From contig BCIO01000001.1 of NCBI GenBank assembly GCA_001599975.1, positions 1,178,001 to 1,242,000 of the forward strand: a DNA stretch of 64,000 bases, given 5' to 3'. The position numbers and the translations under genes were made by a program. Below, one piece after another: positions 20,762 through 31,636 of the stretch. The notes beneath the pieces are model-generated. The model was not told the origin of the DNA. It did not search any database and saw nothing but the letters and a program-made list of their open reading frames with translations. Positions within the stretch are counted from its first letter, which is position 1. Every line of letters starts with the position of its first letter. Source of the stretch: Cystobasidiopsis lactophilus (Eukaryota; Basidiomycota; Agaricostilbomycetes; Agaricostilbales; Chionosphaeraceae).

Positions 20762-20820
20762 GCCATCGCCACGCCCAGTTCTTGTCCAAGGCGGCCGGCT
20801 CGTTGGTCCATGCCAGATAG
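20762..20820 (+). pseudogene. 3' tail of duplicated third gene
   Basis: Reads HRHAQFLSKAAGSLVHAR then stop at 20818-20820, matching the last codons of the full gene at 56730-57457. Nothing upstream continues that gene, so this is an orphan 3' exon fragment carried in with the duplication. Confidence 0.75.
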
Positions 20821-21068
20821 TTTGCTTTTTACGAACTTGGAGCTTGACTCTACGAATGACAATACGACACTGTCTACACGCCTTTTTCACGATTCGATGT
20901 ACCTCATTTGACGCCCTTTTCACGTCCTTTACGAGACTTTCAATGATGCTTTGCAATTTCACTTCGGCCTTCATTTGAAGAATTTCTGATTCTTTCCTTT
21001 TAAATTGTCTACTAGATTACTGTTGAGTGTTTGGAAAGTGAAAACAGGATTTGTGGATTTCACAATGG

Positions 21069-22204
21069 CTAGCGAGACAACAGAGCCAAGAGCGAAAAGC
21101 AAGTGGCGGCCGCGAACGCGCCCGACCCGACCGTCGCCAGGGCAAAAGCGCCCTCATAAGGTGGCAGGTCTTGCTGATATCGTCTGCGTAAGTGGTGATG
21201 GCGGTGACGAGAGGATGTGGAGGCGCGAGAGGAAGGGGAGGCGATGGGCAGCTTGCGTTTGCCACCGCTGTATTTGACCACGCCCACCTCCTCGTCCGAC
21301 AGGAGGTCCCTGATCAAAGGCCGGCTCGGTCCCTTGATTTCCGACTGTGTCCGTTTCACTCGCGAGTTAGAGTGGCCAAATAGAAGGCGGAGTGAAAGGT
21401 TTGTACGTACCTCGTCGTCGTCGTCTGCCGAGTCCCGCGATTGCCTCTCGAGCCAGTTGGACACGCTGTCGAATGACCGCCGGCGTGCAATCACCGACGG
21501 GTCGTCGCAGCCCGAGTTCTCGCTCTCGTCCAACACCGCAAGGGTTTTGGCCTGTTGCTTACGGTGAACACATGCCCACAACGCACATGTGCCAAAGGAA
21601 ACCCACCGAAAGAGGCTTCAAAGCGCGATGCTTGACCCTCATGCGCCTCTGAGCTCCGATGGACGTCACGCAGTTGGCCAAAGTGAGAGGGGTTTCGTCC
21701 GGCTGGTCATCCAAGCCCTCTTGCACCGCTATGGCCACTTTGAGGCAGGCTATGGGCGGGCGGGTGGCAACGGGAGGCTTGAAGTGCGGGTCGTAGCTGT
21801 CCAGCACGATGTTTCGGCGGCGAGCCAAGAGGGCGGCAGCGCGCTGAGGGAGGCACAACGCGTCGGCGCAAGGAGGAAAGTCTTGACGCTCGGCCAAAGC
21901 GATCAAGCAGTTGTCCGCGACTTCGTTGGTGCATTGGCGGAGGATGTGATAGAACTCGATTCGTTGCAAAGCCTGTGCCCACCAGCGTCCCATTTAGTCA
22001 AGCGTCGATCGACAGATTGGGAGCTTTGCTCACCGCATTAAGCGCGCCGAAGTCAAGAAGGGAAGCCGGTAGGGCCTCCAAGTCCAACAAAGGGTTGCAC
22101 AGATTCGTCAAGATCGTCGAGGCTTCCCATTCGGGCAGGCGCTTGACGGCCCTGGCGGCGAGGCGAGTGCGTTCGAGGAGGGCAGGCGTCGGTTCAGCGT
22201 GCAT
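21069..22204 (-). CDS. Unknown protein, copy A
   Basis: Four exons from ATG 22204 to the stop at 21069-21071, intact. The protein starts MHAEPTPALLERTRLAARAV, is Ala/Leu/Arg rich and helical, then has QRIEFYHILRQCTNEVADNC and a Cys/Pro-rich piece (FPPCADALCLPQRAAALLAR). A polar region with acidic DDDDE follows, and the C-terminus is hydrophobic (GAFALATVGSGAFAAATCFS then LLALLSR), fitting a tail anchor. It is paralogous to 55338-56478. Exon sequence is well kept, while the third intron differs strongly between copies, as expected if the protein is under selection. No known family was recognised. Confidence 0.7.
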
Positions 22205-22786
22205 TTGGATGCTGGAGAGCAAGAGCTTGGTATGGGAAAGAGGAGAAGCGAGTGTTTGGGCAAGGGGAGTGAGTGAGGTTTGATTGCGATTCTGAGGCGT
22301 CCGAAAGCGGCGTGCTCCGCGAGGACGTAAAGGCGACGAACCAGCAGCGGGGCTTGTGGCCAAACTCTCGGAGCAGATTACTGTGCAGAGAAGGCAGGAA
22401 GCTACGAGCGCGCGAAGGGAAGGCAGGAGGCACGGTTGAAAGCCAGTTCATTTAAGTCGACGAGCCAAAGCACGGCGCCCAATTCGCCACCTGGTAGCGC
22501 GCTGATCCTGGCAGTTGGATCGCAGACACATGGCCAGAGAAACCTTATTAAGCATGGCAGAGGCGAAGTGTGTGATGAGACATGGCGGTGGGAAAGAACA
22601 ATAGGCCACCTCGAGATCGCCGGGCGGAGGCCATCGGCGGAGATCACGATCCAATGGCAGAACGAAAGGACAAGTTGAAGGATGCAAGAGTGAGGGTGTA
22701 CATGTTACAAGAGGGTCCAAATGCCTCTAAGAACACGCGAATTGTACGAAAAATCGGGTGGGCATAACGAATAGAAAAGCCGCTTC
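22205..22786. other. Intergenic part of duplication copy A
   Basis: About 580 bases between the decayed M36 gene and the unknown gene, matching 54748-55337. Short open frames on both strands are not kept between the copies, so it is read as promoter and 3' UTR. Confidence 0.5.
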
Positions 22787-25415
22787 GAGCAGACTTGGGA
22801 TGCTTCTTAGAGGCGCATCGAGCGGGCATGGTGTGGTCTTCGTTCCTCTTTCCTCCTCCCCAGGGAGTGCTGCGACGAGATTTTCAGGTGTTGCCACCAA
22901 AAAGTTCAAAACGGAACTCACCGGCCAATGACGTTGGCGCCAGGGCCCATACCGCGGTCAGAGAAGCCTTCCATGAGCAGGCAATAGCTGCACAAGATGA
23001 TCAGATTGCGCATACGAGCGTGAAATGGGCAACCTACTTGGCACCGCCAGCCAAGGCCTGGTCAGCGGCCAAATTGGCGTCACGAGCGGCTAAGAAATGG
23101 GGACGGCAAGGCTGCAGCTTCATGCCATCAAGAACTAGGTGAAGCATGAGGGTGTCACCGCGAGCGGGGTAAGCCAAGCCGGTTGAGTCAGAGTAGTTGT
23201 AGAAAGCGTGATGGGCGGCCATGTCGGCGTCCGAGGAGAGTTCGTTGATGGAGCAGGCGGGAACAGGCTGCGATCGTAGCCGTGAGCAACAATGAGCTTC
23301 TCAGCGACGACAAAGAGGATCTCAGCCCAGACTGTGAAGCAAACTTTCAGAGACCTCCAAGATGAGAAGTAGGGAACGCAGCCCACCTTCGGCAATGCTG
23401 TGGACCTCCCACATAGAGTCGACCGACTTGTAAGACTCGGGATTGATCGTGTGGTTGGTCGAATAAGGGTAGCGGCGGATGCTTCGGCCGGCGGCCAACT
23501 TGCCCATGTCCCAATCGAGGACCTTCTTGCGGAATATGCGGATCATAGTGCCCAAAAAAGTCGCCCCAGCCTTCTCCCATGCCGCCAGCCTCGCCCCAAC
23601 CCAAGCAGTCCGAGTTGGCTGGGCCACCGGTCAAGCGGGTCGAGATGCCGTGAGTGTACTCGGGGATGACGATGCCGGCTTCCAAGTCGCCGTCTCTCCA
23701 AGGCTGCGAGCCGTCCCAGACGTACATACGCATACGAGGTCGAACACCATCGGGAGGCGTGGCAAAGTTGGCGTTGTTCATACCGCTGCCGCCTTGCGCC
23801 TTCGCGACGAGGGCGTCGTTACCCTTGCCCTTGCCGCCAAAGTTGCGCTCCTGCAAGTTGCCGCTGGCTTCGTCAAATCCATAGCCGAACGAGATGTCGT
23901 GGATTTCGTTGACGGTGTAAAAGGGCTCCTGTAGGTTGAAGCCAGCTTAGCCTGGCATACTGTAAGGCTAAAAGGGAAAGCCACCAACAGTAATGGACAC
24001 ATTGAGGTACGAAGTGGGCTTGATGACCTTGCCAGTGCAGTTGTTAGGCTTGCAGCCCCAGCCGAGGACGAAGGTAAAGTTGAGGTCGGGGGCCTCAGGG
24101 CGGTAGTTAAGCTCAAACTCGCTGTGGCCAGACGGGTTGGCCTGGGCGAAGGCGTTGTTGCCGCGGGTGTCAGTGAAGTTGAAGCCGATGCCGGAACGGA
24201 GCTTGCTGGACCAGCCGGGGCTCGAGTGCCAGCCCTTCTCCAGGCTGACCGGGGTCGAGCCTTAGCCTTAGGGATCTCGTGCCAGCCGTAGGGCGAGGCC
24301 ACCTTGTCGGCGAGGTTGATCATGTTCTGGGGGTCACCCTCGGAAGGATCGTTGACGCTCCAGGGGAAGACGCGGTAGATGGCGTCGGGCCGGGTGGAGG
24401 GTGGCTGGGGCTTCTGGGGCACCGGCGCCTTCTTCTCCACTTCAACCTCGGGCGCAGGAGGGCCAGTAAGAGCTGGCAGAGAGCCGCCGACGTAGTCCTT
24501 CTGCCAGTCGACGACGAAGAGCACATCGGGCTCCTCTCCGTCGGTGGCGGAGGCGCCAACGTGAGCCGCGTACCAGTTCTGCTCCGACGGGTACTCGAAG
24601 CGCCAGGTAAGATTGATGTCGCCCGACTCGGCATCGTGCACAAAGGCCAGCTTAGCCGAGGTCGAGTCGATGGCGCCGGGCACATTGTCCAAAAGCATGT
24701 CGAGACTGTGGTCGCCCAACAAGGCGTCGTGCGACTTATCGGCTGCTCGTTCCTAGTTTAGAACCGGTGTAGTAGATGTGGGCAATGGAGNCAGGCTCAC
24801 CGCGAATGGTCGAGATGAAATGGTCCGCGTTCAGGAGNTCGGGAGATAAGGTCGGGTTGCCGATGCGCAAGAAGGAGAGCAAGGCCAANCGNGGGTCGAC
24901 GAGGCGATCCATGGCTGGGGCCTCGAAGGACGTCTCGCAGACCTCCTTGGCGGCGTTGAGGTTGCTGCCGAAGACTTGCTGCGGGGCGTCATGCATGATA
25001 GGAGCGCGTGTGCAGGTCGTGCGACCCCTCCAAGCAGAGTCGCCATACGAGAGCACTGTCTGTGATGCCGTAGCGCATAAGCTTCTTGGGCAATGGGAGC
25101 TGGAGCAAAGGCACAGGCACTCACGGAGCGTCGGGTATCGATGTTGACGTTCAAGGTGGCGTCGGAAATGTCTAGTCGGTCGACCTGTTGTACAAAGTGG
25201 ACGTGATAGATGCCGTTATGCTCTGACAGGAACGATGATTGGATTCTAAAGTCGGCGGAAGGGTGTAAATGCTTGATGAAGGCGGTCGCGACATCGATGG
25301 CGTGGTCGTCCACCGACTTCTTGTCGCGGCCAGAGCGCAGGGCGGCCAGCTGGGTGGTGGCGTGGAAGATGTCCAAGCGAGCATCGGAGCCGTGCAGAGC
25401 AGAGGAGCAGTTAGG
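22787..25415 (-). pseudogene. Decayed M36 fungalysin, copy A
   Basis: Homologous to the complete gene at 51996-54747 but starting inside its first exon, so the signal peptide and start codon are missing. Recognisable parts are the propeptide ([19 protein letters not shown]), the [12 protein letters not shown] exon and the catalytic region. The reading frame is broken in more than one place. The zinc motif HEYTH reads PEYTH, losing a metal ligand, and the stop codon of the intact copy is not kept. It is not expected to make an active protease. Introns remain at the same sites, so it arose by DNA duplication and not through an mRNA. Confidence 0.85.
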
Positions 25416-25431
25416 TTTGGCCGCCAGCCCA

Positions 25432-26281
25432 TCATTGCATACTCCGCAACGCTTTCACAGCTTCTTTGTGCGGGTCAAACGGGCGATAGTGTTGATAATT
25501 TAGAGCGTGCTGGTGTAGGTCAAGAACGATCTGCGCCATAGCAACTTATGAGATCTCGAACAACTCAGCCACACGCAAGCTCACCTGACCGGCCAAATCA
25601 CGGAGTGCTTCCACACTGATCAACAGCGGCCCATACACTTCATCGTCCTTCAAATGATAAGCGCGGAACAGATCTGTGCCCTTCGGATTCAGTGTCAGTG
25701 CAAGCGAGCGCAACGCTAAAACTTGCCATCGAGTTTGAGAAGCTCAGAGGACAGTGGCGGGGTGCGCTCACTTAGAGCCAGCTTGAATACAAGAGCGAGG
25801 ATAGAGGCCATAGGCTGCACATGCGAATATTGAAAGGCAAGGCGCGATAGGAGGGACGCTCGACTGTCGGTTGCTAAAGTTGCTCCAAGTTGCTCTCTGG
25901 ATGTTTGGTACTTCTCTCTCAGTCCGGCATCATACTTGTCCACTTCTTCAAACAACCCTCTGATAATCGATGCTTTGGTCGTTTGCGCGGCTGCTGCAGC
26001 TGAAGCGGACTTGGCAATTGTTGACTCGGGCGGGCATTCGTTGACTATGGCGCTGAGGCGCTGCGACTCTATGACCTGAGGATACAGGTTAAAGGCCGCC
26101 AGGTGTATCAAAGGGGACTAACATCTTGGTTGTAAAGGTCGATGAACCTCTCCCGCATTACGATCCAGACTTCGAACAGCTCTCCAACCGCCTGAATGGC
26201 CCGCCAGTATTCTAGCGAGTGACAGGGCAGGCCTTCTCGCTCTTCACGCTTGCTGCTGAACCTTTTAAGGATTTTCTTCAT
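25432..26281 (-). CDS. Unknown protein next to duplication edge
   Basis: Four exons can be joined in frame: 26281-26123, 26075-25771, 25715-25585 and 25530-25432, with introns of 47, 55 and 54 bases. It starts MKKILKRFSSKREEREGLPC, with a basic, amphipathic head, then HSLEYWRAIQAVGELFEVW. The middle has STIAKSASAAAAAQTTKASI and EEVDKYDAGLREKYQTSREQ. The end is LTLNPKGTDLFRAYHLKDDE, VYGPLLISVEALRDLAGQ and DPHKEAVKALRSMQ. It is mostly helical with no recognised domain. The consistent frames across four exons make it a real gene, or a recent one. The stop codon lies 17 bases from the edge of duplication copy A. Confidence 0.6.
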
Positions 26282-26659
26282 GGTGTGAAGTGAAAATTCA
26301 GGTTTAATGAAAAGCATGCTCGTTGTTGGGGATCCAATGAGATCATCATGGAAAAAGCTGACGACGGGACAGCGCTTTACTCGAAACTTGATACTGTATA
26401 TGGGTTGTGAACTTCTCCGCGTTCATAAGAGGCTACAGACATTTAGAAGCATAGTAAGCAGGCTATCTCTGCCGCTAAGAGGCGGCCACTCCCCCATCGC
26501 CACTCGCTCCCACATATTCTTAGGAAAGTGAGCGGTTGACTCCGTCCCACTTCTGGGCTTACCTAGTTCGCCTTGTACTTGGGTGCGTTGGACGAACGGT
26601 GTCTAGGTTCGTTGCAGTGCGAGTAGCCTATGCCGAAGGTGAGCTGTCTTGCAGACGAG

Positions 26660-27470
26660 ATCCACCGGACCGTGCAAAAGTACGGCTCGCGCGAAGCGAG
26701 CATGACGATGGCGTCGAGGCTGTAGATGACATGACGCATGTTGAGGTCGTGCTCCTTGTGGAGCGCTGGCGGCCAAAGTCGTTCATAATCTTCTGCTCGC
26801 CCTTGCCCGGCACCGAAGCGTCCGAAATGATCACTTGGGGATGCGCATTAAGACGTGGCGTCGAGTGAACACTTGGGCGAAAGTAAGGTCAAAGCGCACC
26901 TTGCCCCAGTCTAGGCACTCATACGTCTTCTTGGCCGCCCAGTAGCGTAATGAAGTAGCCGGCAGGTTCTTGAACAGCTTGTCTGTGCAAGGCAGCGACA
27001 ACGGCCGCGACAATTACAGTAAGTCCATACTGAGTGGGCTCAGAGGTAGGTGTCACTCACCTGGAGTAATAGCTTTGCTGACCCACGCCTTCTCCGTTTT
27101 GAACGCATCTGACATAGGTCTCCCTCGGGCTGTGATTACGTCTCGACAGCGAGGCGAAGGACGGACCGTACCTTCCCACCCGACAATGGCCTCCAATCGA
27201 TCTTCCTCTTGAGTCCGCGCTTCCTGGGCGCCTTGAATCGACTGCTGCGCTGCTTCATCATCTTGGCTCTCGCCGCCACCTCGTCCGTGCGATCGGTCGT
27301 CCAACATGATCTAACATCTACATCGGGTGGCGAAGTGAAGAAGGGGTATCGAAACGCACCAACCGCCACACTCGGTGTGCTCGAAGACCTCGAGAATCAT
27401 CGCCCCTCCGTCTTCGGTGCTCCTTTCTCTCAAGGTGCGCGCAAGTGTGCACGACTGCCGCGTCTCGGTC
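26660..27470 (-). pseudogene. Fragment of XRN-type 5'-3' exoribonuclease
   Basis: Degenerate pieces of an XRN_N domain occur in the right order: VHTCAHLE, then MILEVFEHTE, ARAKMMKQRSSRFK, VSKAITPG, KNLPATSLRYWAAKKTYECL then DWGKV, IISDASVPGKGEQKIMN, and MRHVIYSLDA with EPYFCTVR. These correspond to the metal-binding core of RAT1/XRN2. The start (MGVPAFFRWL) and the whole C-terminal half are absent, and the pieces lie in different frames without introns to explain it. This is a decayed partial copy of a host gene; the functional gene must lie elsewhere. Confidence 0.75.
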
Positions 27471-27691
27471 AAACCAGCTTCAAGCTATCGGGTTAGGGCA
27501 AGGAGGGTAAACGCACTGCCATCATATCCAAGTACTCGCTCTATTGTCTTGGACCCGGGACACAATGTCGGGCAAGTTGGGCGAGAAATCGGAACATCAC
27601 TGGTTCCTTTGAGATGAGACTGTGTACATAGCCCGTCAGTGGGAAGTATACACAACAAAGGGAGATGACGGAGATACCTTATCAATCATAC

Positions 27692-27760
<69 letters not shown>

Positions 27761-27903
27761 CGCCTGGTCACCTCAAACGAATGGCTTCGAGCGAGCTTGT
27801 GGTGTCCCCTGGGTATTGCAATAGCTGCTCTAAGATAGCGCTCCTCTGGACAAATACACAACACGCGCGTCCGCTCATTCTGTGAGCCGTATTCACAAAG
27901 CGA
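27471..27903. other. Intergenic region with microsatellite
   Basis: About 430 bases between the XRN fragment and the 3' end of the UBX gene. Apart from the (AG)n tract nothing was recognised. Confidence 0.4.
27707..27756. repeat. (AG)25 microsatellite
   Basis: Fifty bases of perfect AG dinucleotide repeat, followed by GCGCGCG. Open frames through it (Arg-Glu or Leu-Ser runs) are artefacts of the repeat. Confidence 0.97.
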
Positions 27904-28955
27904 TCAGCGACGAATGCGTTGCTGAGTAGAAGCAAAGAGCTCACTCTTGCCTATGGCCTTGTTGAGCCACTTTGGGATCTTTTTCTGGTCTGATTTCGGG
28001 TCTGGAGCGGAAGCAGTGGAGGCAGGGGTCGTGGTGTCGAAGGTGGGGGGCGGTGGCAAATCTTGGGCCAAAGCGGTCAGCGAGGCCAACAAAGGTGGTG
28101 GGTACGAGCGGTCTGCAGAGGTCTTTGTCGGACACAATTCCTCGATGGACTCAAGGTAAAAAGCCCTCACCATTCAGCTTGTCTTCGTTGAACTTGATGT
28201 AGAGCATGGAGGAAGGGGCGAGGCCGAGGTCGAGCAGCGAGATGCCCTTGACTTTCGGGTCGGTCAGCCCAAACTCTCGTCTCGGCGGCGTCTGGTCTGT
28301 ACACGTGGACTTCCGCCAAATCAACACAGACTGAAATTGATGAAGGAGGAGGGGCACGGACACAAGAGGAAGGTGGCGTCCTTGGCGTCGTCTCGCAGCG
28401 TCGTCTTGACAAAGCTGTACACGGCCTCCATGGTCATGCCAGATGCAAACGACGTCTCCACTTGCGTCTGATCTGAAAACTTGACCCGGATCCTGGTCTG
28501 TAAGCCAAAACAAGCCCGTGAATACAAGACCCAAGATGTATTAGAGGGAACCAAGGCTCACGTTCGGGTATTTGGCCCGCTTGGCCGCCATGTCCTTCGC
28601 GCTCTTCTCGTCCCGCAGCCGCTTGGTCAACAAGGGGGCGTCCGTCAGTCGCTCCCGGGTTTTGGACGTCGAGCTGTAGGCGACCGCCAGTTCGTGCGTC
28701 GTCGGCTCAAAGAACGAGTCCGGTAAGCCTGCTCGCAGCCATCGGCACAAGTTAGTGATGGGTCCTAGCAGGTAGATCATGGCACGAACTGGCGGAGGAA
28801 GAGACAGCGGAGGACGGGCCAGCTGCAGGCAAATAGACCTTCACTTGGTGCAACAGCGACGAGCTGCCATTGGCCGCGGGCGGCGTTGGCTTTGGGGCCT
28901 CATCTGAAGCAGGGACAGGGGCAGCGACGGGCTCAGGCAGCTGGGTTTCAGTCAT
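27904..28955 (-). CDS. UBX-domain protein of the TUG/ASPL (UBX4) family
   Basis: Five exons from ATG 28955. After a Pro/Ala-rich N-terminus (QLPEPVAAPVPASDEAPKP), the central conserved block is SLPDSFFEPTTHELAVAYSS, then RLTDAPLLTKRLRD and MAAKRAKYPN. The UBX ubiquitin-like fold follows: TRIRVKFSDQTQVETSFASG, VYSFVKTTLRD, ATFLLYQTPPRREFGLTDPK and LAPSSMLYIKFNEDKLN. The C-terminus ends with the family-typical KKIPKWLNKAIGK. Such proteins bind the N domain of the Cdc48/p97 ATPase and can take apart its hexamers. The usual N-terminal ubiquitin-like domain seems to be missing, with only a short strand-like VKVYLPA, so this is either a short form or an undetected upstream exon. The start could also be later. 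Confidence 0.8.
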
Positions 28956-29269
28956 CGAGTGTCGGGGCGGGAGCAAGAGTCCGATTCACGCGCAAGCTCT
29001 CGCTGAGCCCGCTCATGGATGTGTGGTATTCCGCAACCCGAGAGGTTCTACAATTATGCGACACTGAACGAAATGGAAAGTGGAAGGATATGTGCAAAGG
29101 AACAGAAAGCGGGTGATAGGCGTGTAAGGGTGGCCATACGTCCGGGAAGTGGAACTGAAACTGCAAGAACGGCTGGGAAACTGGGTCGTGGCGTGATAAC
29201 GTTCGTTCGTTGGTGTGTGCGTGGAGGAAGGAGAAGTGTAGGCCGACAAGTTCTTCATAAGGATACTGC
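28956..29269. other. Intergenic region
   Basis: About 310 bases holding the upstream region of the UBX gene and the 3' end of the CRIB-like gene. No feature was recognised. Confidence 0.35.
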
Positions 29270-30109
29270 TCAGCTGAACTTGAGGGCGGCTTGGATCTGT
29301 GGAACGCGAAAGTCTGTCAAACAGAACGAAGTCCAAGTGGCAAACGGCCCTCACCTCTGCCAGTGCTGCCGTGTACTTCACAGTCGTTTCTCCAGGTGCG
29401 TTTGGATCTCGCAGGACCGGAATGCCCAGCAGATCCGCCTCGGTCGACGCACCGCCACCACCACGACCTCGAGAGGGCATGCCATCCACCTCGACGTGCT
29501 CTTGCACAATGTTCTCCAACGAGGGCGACAGATGGATCAAGCTCTTGCTCTCTCCCGGTGCGTGCAAGGTCTGCGGCTTGGGCACGCCCAGCTGCTGGTT
29601 GTTGGGCAAGGGCTTGTTGAGGTGCTTGAGGTCGTGCCCGTTGGAAACGCTGCGAATGACCGAGGGGGTGACCTTGGGAGCCGGTTTCCTGCCCTGGGGC
29701 CGTTTTTCTGGCTGGGGAAAGGCCTCTTTGGAAGCTGGGGAAGGCGGAAGAGGTGGAAACGTCCTCTCAAACGGGGCCTTGTGGCCGTTCGGATTCTGGC
29801 TCAGAGCCGCAACGATGCTCGCCAAGTTGTCTCTCTACAGCACGAGGAAGCACTGAGAGGCTGTGCGAGGTGGGCTGAAAGGCGGGAGAGAGGGCTACGT
29901 ACGGACGAAAAGTCGACTTGGCTCATTTCGGCTCCAGTAGCGCCTCCTAGATGCTGAAAGTTGCTGGGCGCTCCAATCTGGCCTTTGAGTACCCTGCGCT
30001 TCGTCAACCTGCGCGCGGGGCCATTGCCAGAGAGGTGTCGATTGAGGCCAGGCGTTGACCGGGGCATCGTGTCCAGTGCGCCCGGCGAGTGGCAAGCGAA
30101 GATGGCCAT
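29270..30109 (-). CDS. Small CRIB-like (Rho GTPase-binding) protein
   Basis: Three exons from ATG 30109 (or ATG 30067) to stop 29270-29272. The last intron joins YTAALAE to IQAALKFS. Near residue 43 lies QIGAPSNFQHLGGATG, close to the CRIB consensus I-S-x-P-x-x-F-x-H-x-x-H-x-G that binds GTP-loaded Cdc42/Rac. The second His of the consensus is Gly here. The rest is Pro/Ser/Lys-rich (ERTFPPLPPSPASKEAFPQP; EKRPQGRKPAPKV) with no kinase domain, so it would be an adaptor and not a PAK. The C-terminal GIPVLRDPNAPGETTVKYTA is a short ordered patch. The CRIB reading is a motif match only. Confidence 0.6.
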
Positions 30110-30548
30110 GGTCTCTCTACACTGGCGATCGCTTGACTGACAGGTTTGACCTTCGAAACTCTCTCAGAGAGCCTCTGGGCGTCGCCGGTCAGAACAAAGA
30201 GGGTGCCGCGCCTCAAGAATGTCGAGCCTCCTATCGATGCTAGTGCTGGTCGGTGGCATTCCTCGCCTCCGACTGGCTCAGCCTCTGTCGGAAGTGTCAA
30301 GCATTGCATTCGGGGGTCTAAACTTCCGCCAATAAGCGTGGAGTCGTCAGACAAGGCGCCCAACGTTCGGCTGAACCCCGACCTCGCCAGTGTGCTCTAA
30401 GGAAACGCCTCCCAGACCGTTTGAGCTCTTTCATTGGCACCAGAAGTAGCTGCTCACACCCACAGCAGGACCCGAATGAATTACGAATCCACTTTGAAGT
30501 CGCCACCCACCTTCGACCGCATCGGCCATCAATTTCACCCACCGGCAC
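30110..30548. promoter_or_regulatory. Divergent intergenic region
   Basis: 440 bases between the CRIB-like gene (minus) and an SDR gene (plus). An open frame crosses it on each strand, but neither has family motifs. Confidence 0.35.
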
Positions 30549-31579
30549 ATGAAGAACCTCATTGCTACTGGAGGTCATTCGGGTCTTGGACTAGAGGCCT
30601 TGAAGGTGCTCTCAAGCCGGGCACCAAACGAGTGGCGCATGATCTTGGGCTGCCGATCTCCAAAAACAGCTTTGCCAGCTCTGCCAGATGCCATCAAGCT
30701 TGACTGTGACCTGACGTCGTGGGCTAGCGTCCAGAACTTTGCCAAGAGTGCAGCAGATGCAATTCCGAATGGCGAGCACGTCGACGGGCTGCTGTTGTGT
30801 GCCGGAATCTGGAAGGTTCATTCGGCCAGGTCACCCGGGTCTTATGGAGAAGATCTGGTGGCGAATGTTCTAGGTCATGCTGAAATCGTGCGGTTGCTGT
30901 TGGACAAGTGTCATCCGGGCACCAAAGTCGTTTTGGTTGGGTCTGCCTTGCATCGTCGGGTCAAGGGTTCGTCGAATCATATTTGTTGCGTTAAGCACGA
31001 ACGCAAACCGACTGATACTGCGACAGCCGATTTGTCCGACATTCTGGAGGGCAAAATCTCATACGCAGCGTCCACGTCTTATGCCGCGACAAAGCTCGTC
31101 CAAATGATCTACGCCCAAACACTGTACAAAAGGCTTCTAGAACAACATGTCAACGTGGTCGTGGTCTCTCCGGGTAGGAGAATATCTGGTCCGACAGGTT
31201 ACATACTGACATGCGGTCCCTCAACACAGGTTTTGTTCCCGGAACAGCCCTCACTCGAGACTACGCATGGCCCATCCAATTTGCAATGCGCACATTATTG
31301 ACGTGGATGCCGCATGCCTCGACCCCTGAAAAAGGTGCGAAGTTCTCCAGCAGGTTTGGTTCGCTGCCTGAACCCGGCGCTGCAGGTGGTGTAGCTATCG
31401 CCCGACCCTTCTTCGAGTCGATTCCCGTCCGCGAAGACCCTTCACAAGTGCCGTACATTGACAAGGAAGGGATTCTGACGGAGGTGCATCCCTTGGTGGC
31501 GGATCAAGCGCTCCAGAACCAATGGAAACTGGAGACGGAGGACGAGATCCGCGCCGCGTGGGATAAAGCTGAGACTTGA
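30549..31579 (+). CDS. Short-chain dehydrogenase/reductase
   Basis: Three exons with introns at 30967-31026 and 31174-31229. Classical SDR landmarks: NLIATGGHSGLGLEALKVL (the T-G-G-x-x-G-L-G cofactor loop, with His in a variable place), LDCDLTSWASVQNF, GLLLCAGIW (N-A-G variant C-A-G), VVLVGSALHRRVKG with the catalytic Ser, SYAATKLVQMIYAQ with the Y-x-x-x-K pair, and VVVVSPGFVPGTALTRD. The extended C-terminus (PSQVPYIDKEGILTEVHPLV) resembles the protochlorophyllide-reductase/retinol-dehydrogenase-like branch found in fungi. NADP(H)-dependent carbonyl or alcohol chemistry is expected; the substrate is unknown. Confidence 0.8.
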
Positions 31580-31636
31580 GTTTAGAGCTGAATACTAGTG
31601 TAGTTGTATGCAACCCTTTTGGTTCCAAGCCGGTCC

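Larger units (their letters stand above)
20762..25415 (-). repeat. Inverted duplication, copy A
   Basis: This 4.65-kb segment matches 52120-56785 in reverse orientation, so the order of parts is the same when read on the minus strand: M36 peptidase, intergenic segment, unknown gene, and the 3' end of a third gene. The left break lies inside the last exon of the third gene and the right break inside the first exon of the M36 gene, so neither flanking gene is complete here. Immediately to the right, 17 bases away, is the stop codon of an unrelated gene (25432). Copy A therefore looks like the derived copy. Confidence 0.85.

Noticed and set aside
20762-25415. Duplication copy A as a mobile element
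   Set aside because: No transposase, terminal repeats or target-site duplication were seen; the edges cut through ordinary genes.
27622-27885. Open frame with a run of Arg-Glu residues
   Set aside because: It is produced by the (AG)25 microsatellite; no conserved sequence lies on either side.
29019-29957. 312-residue plus-strand open frame
   Set aside because: It lies antisense to the CRIB-like gene and reads as low-complexity Arg/Gly sequence without motifs; it is a shadow frame.
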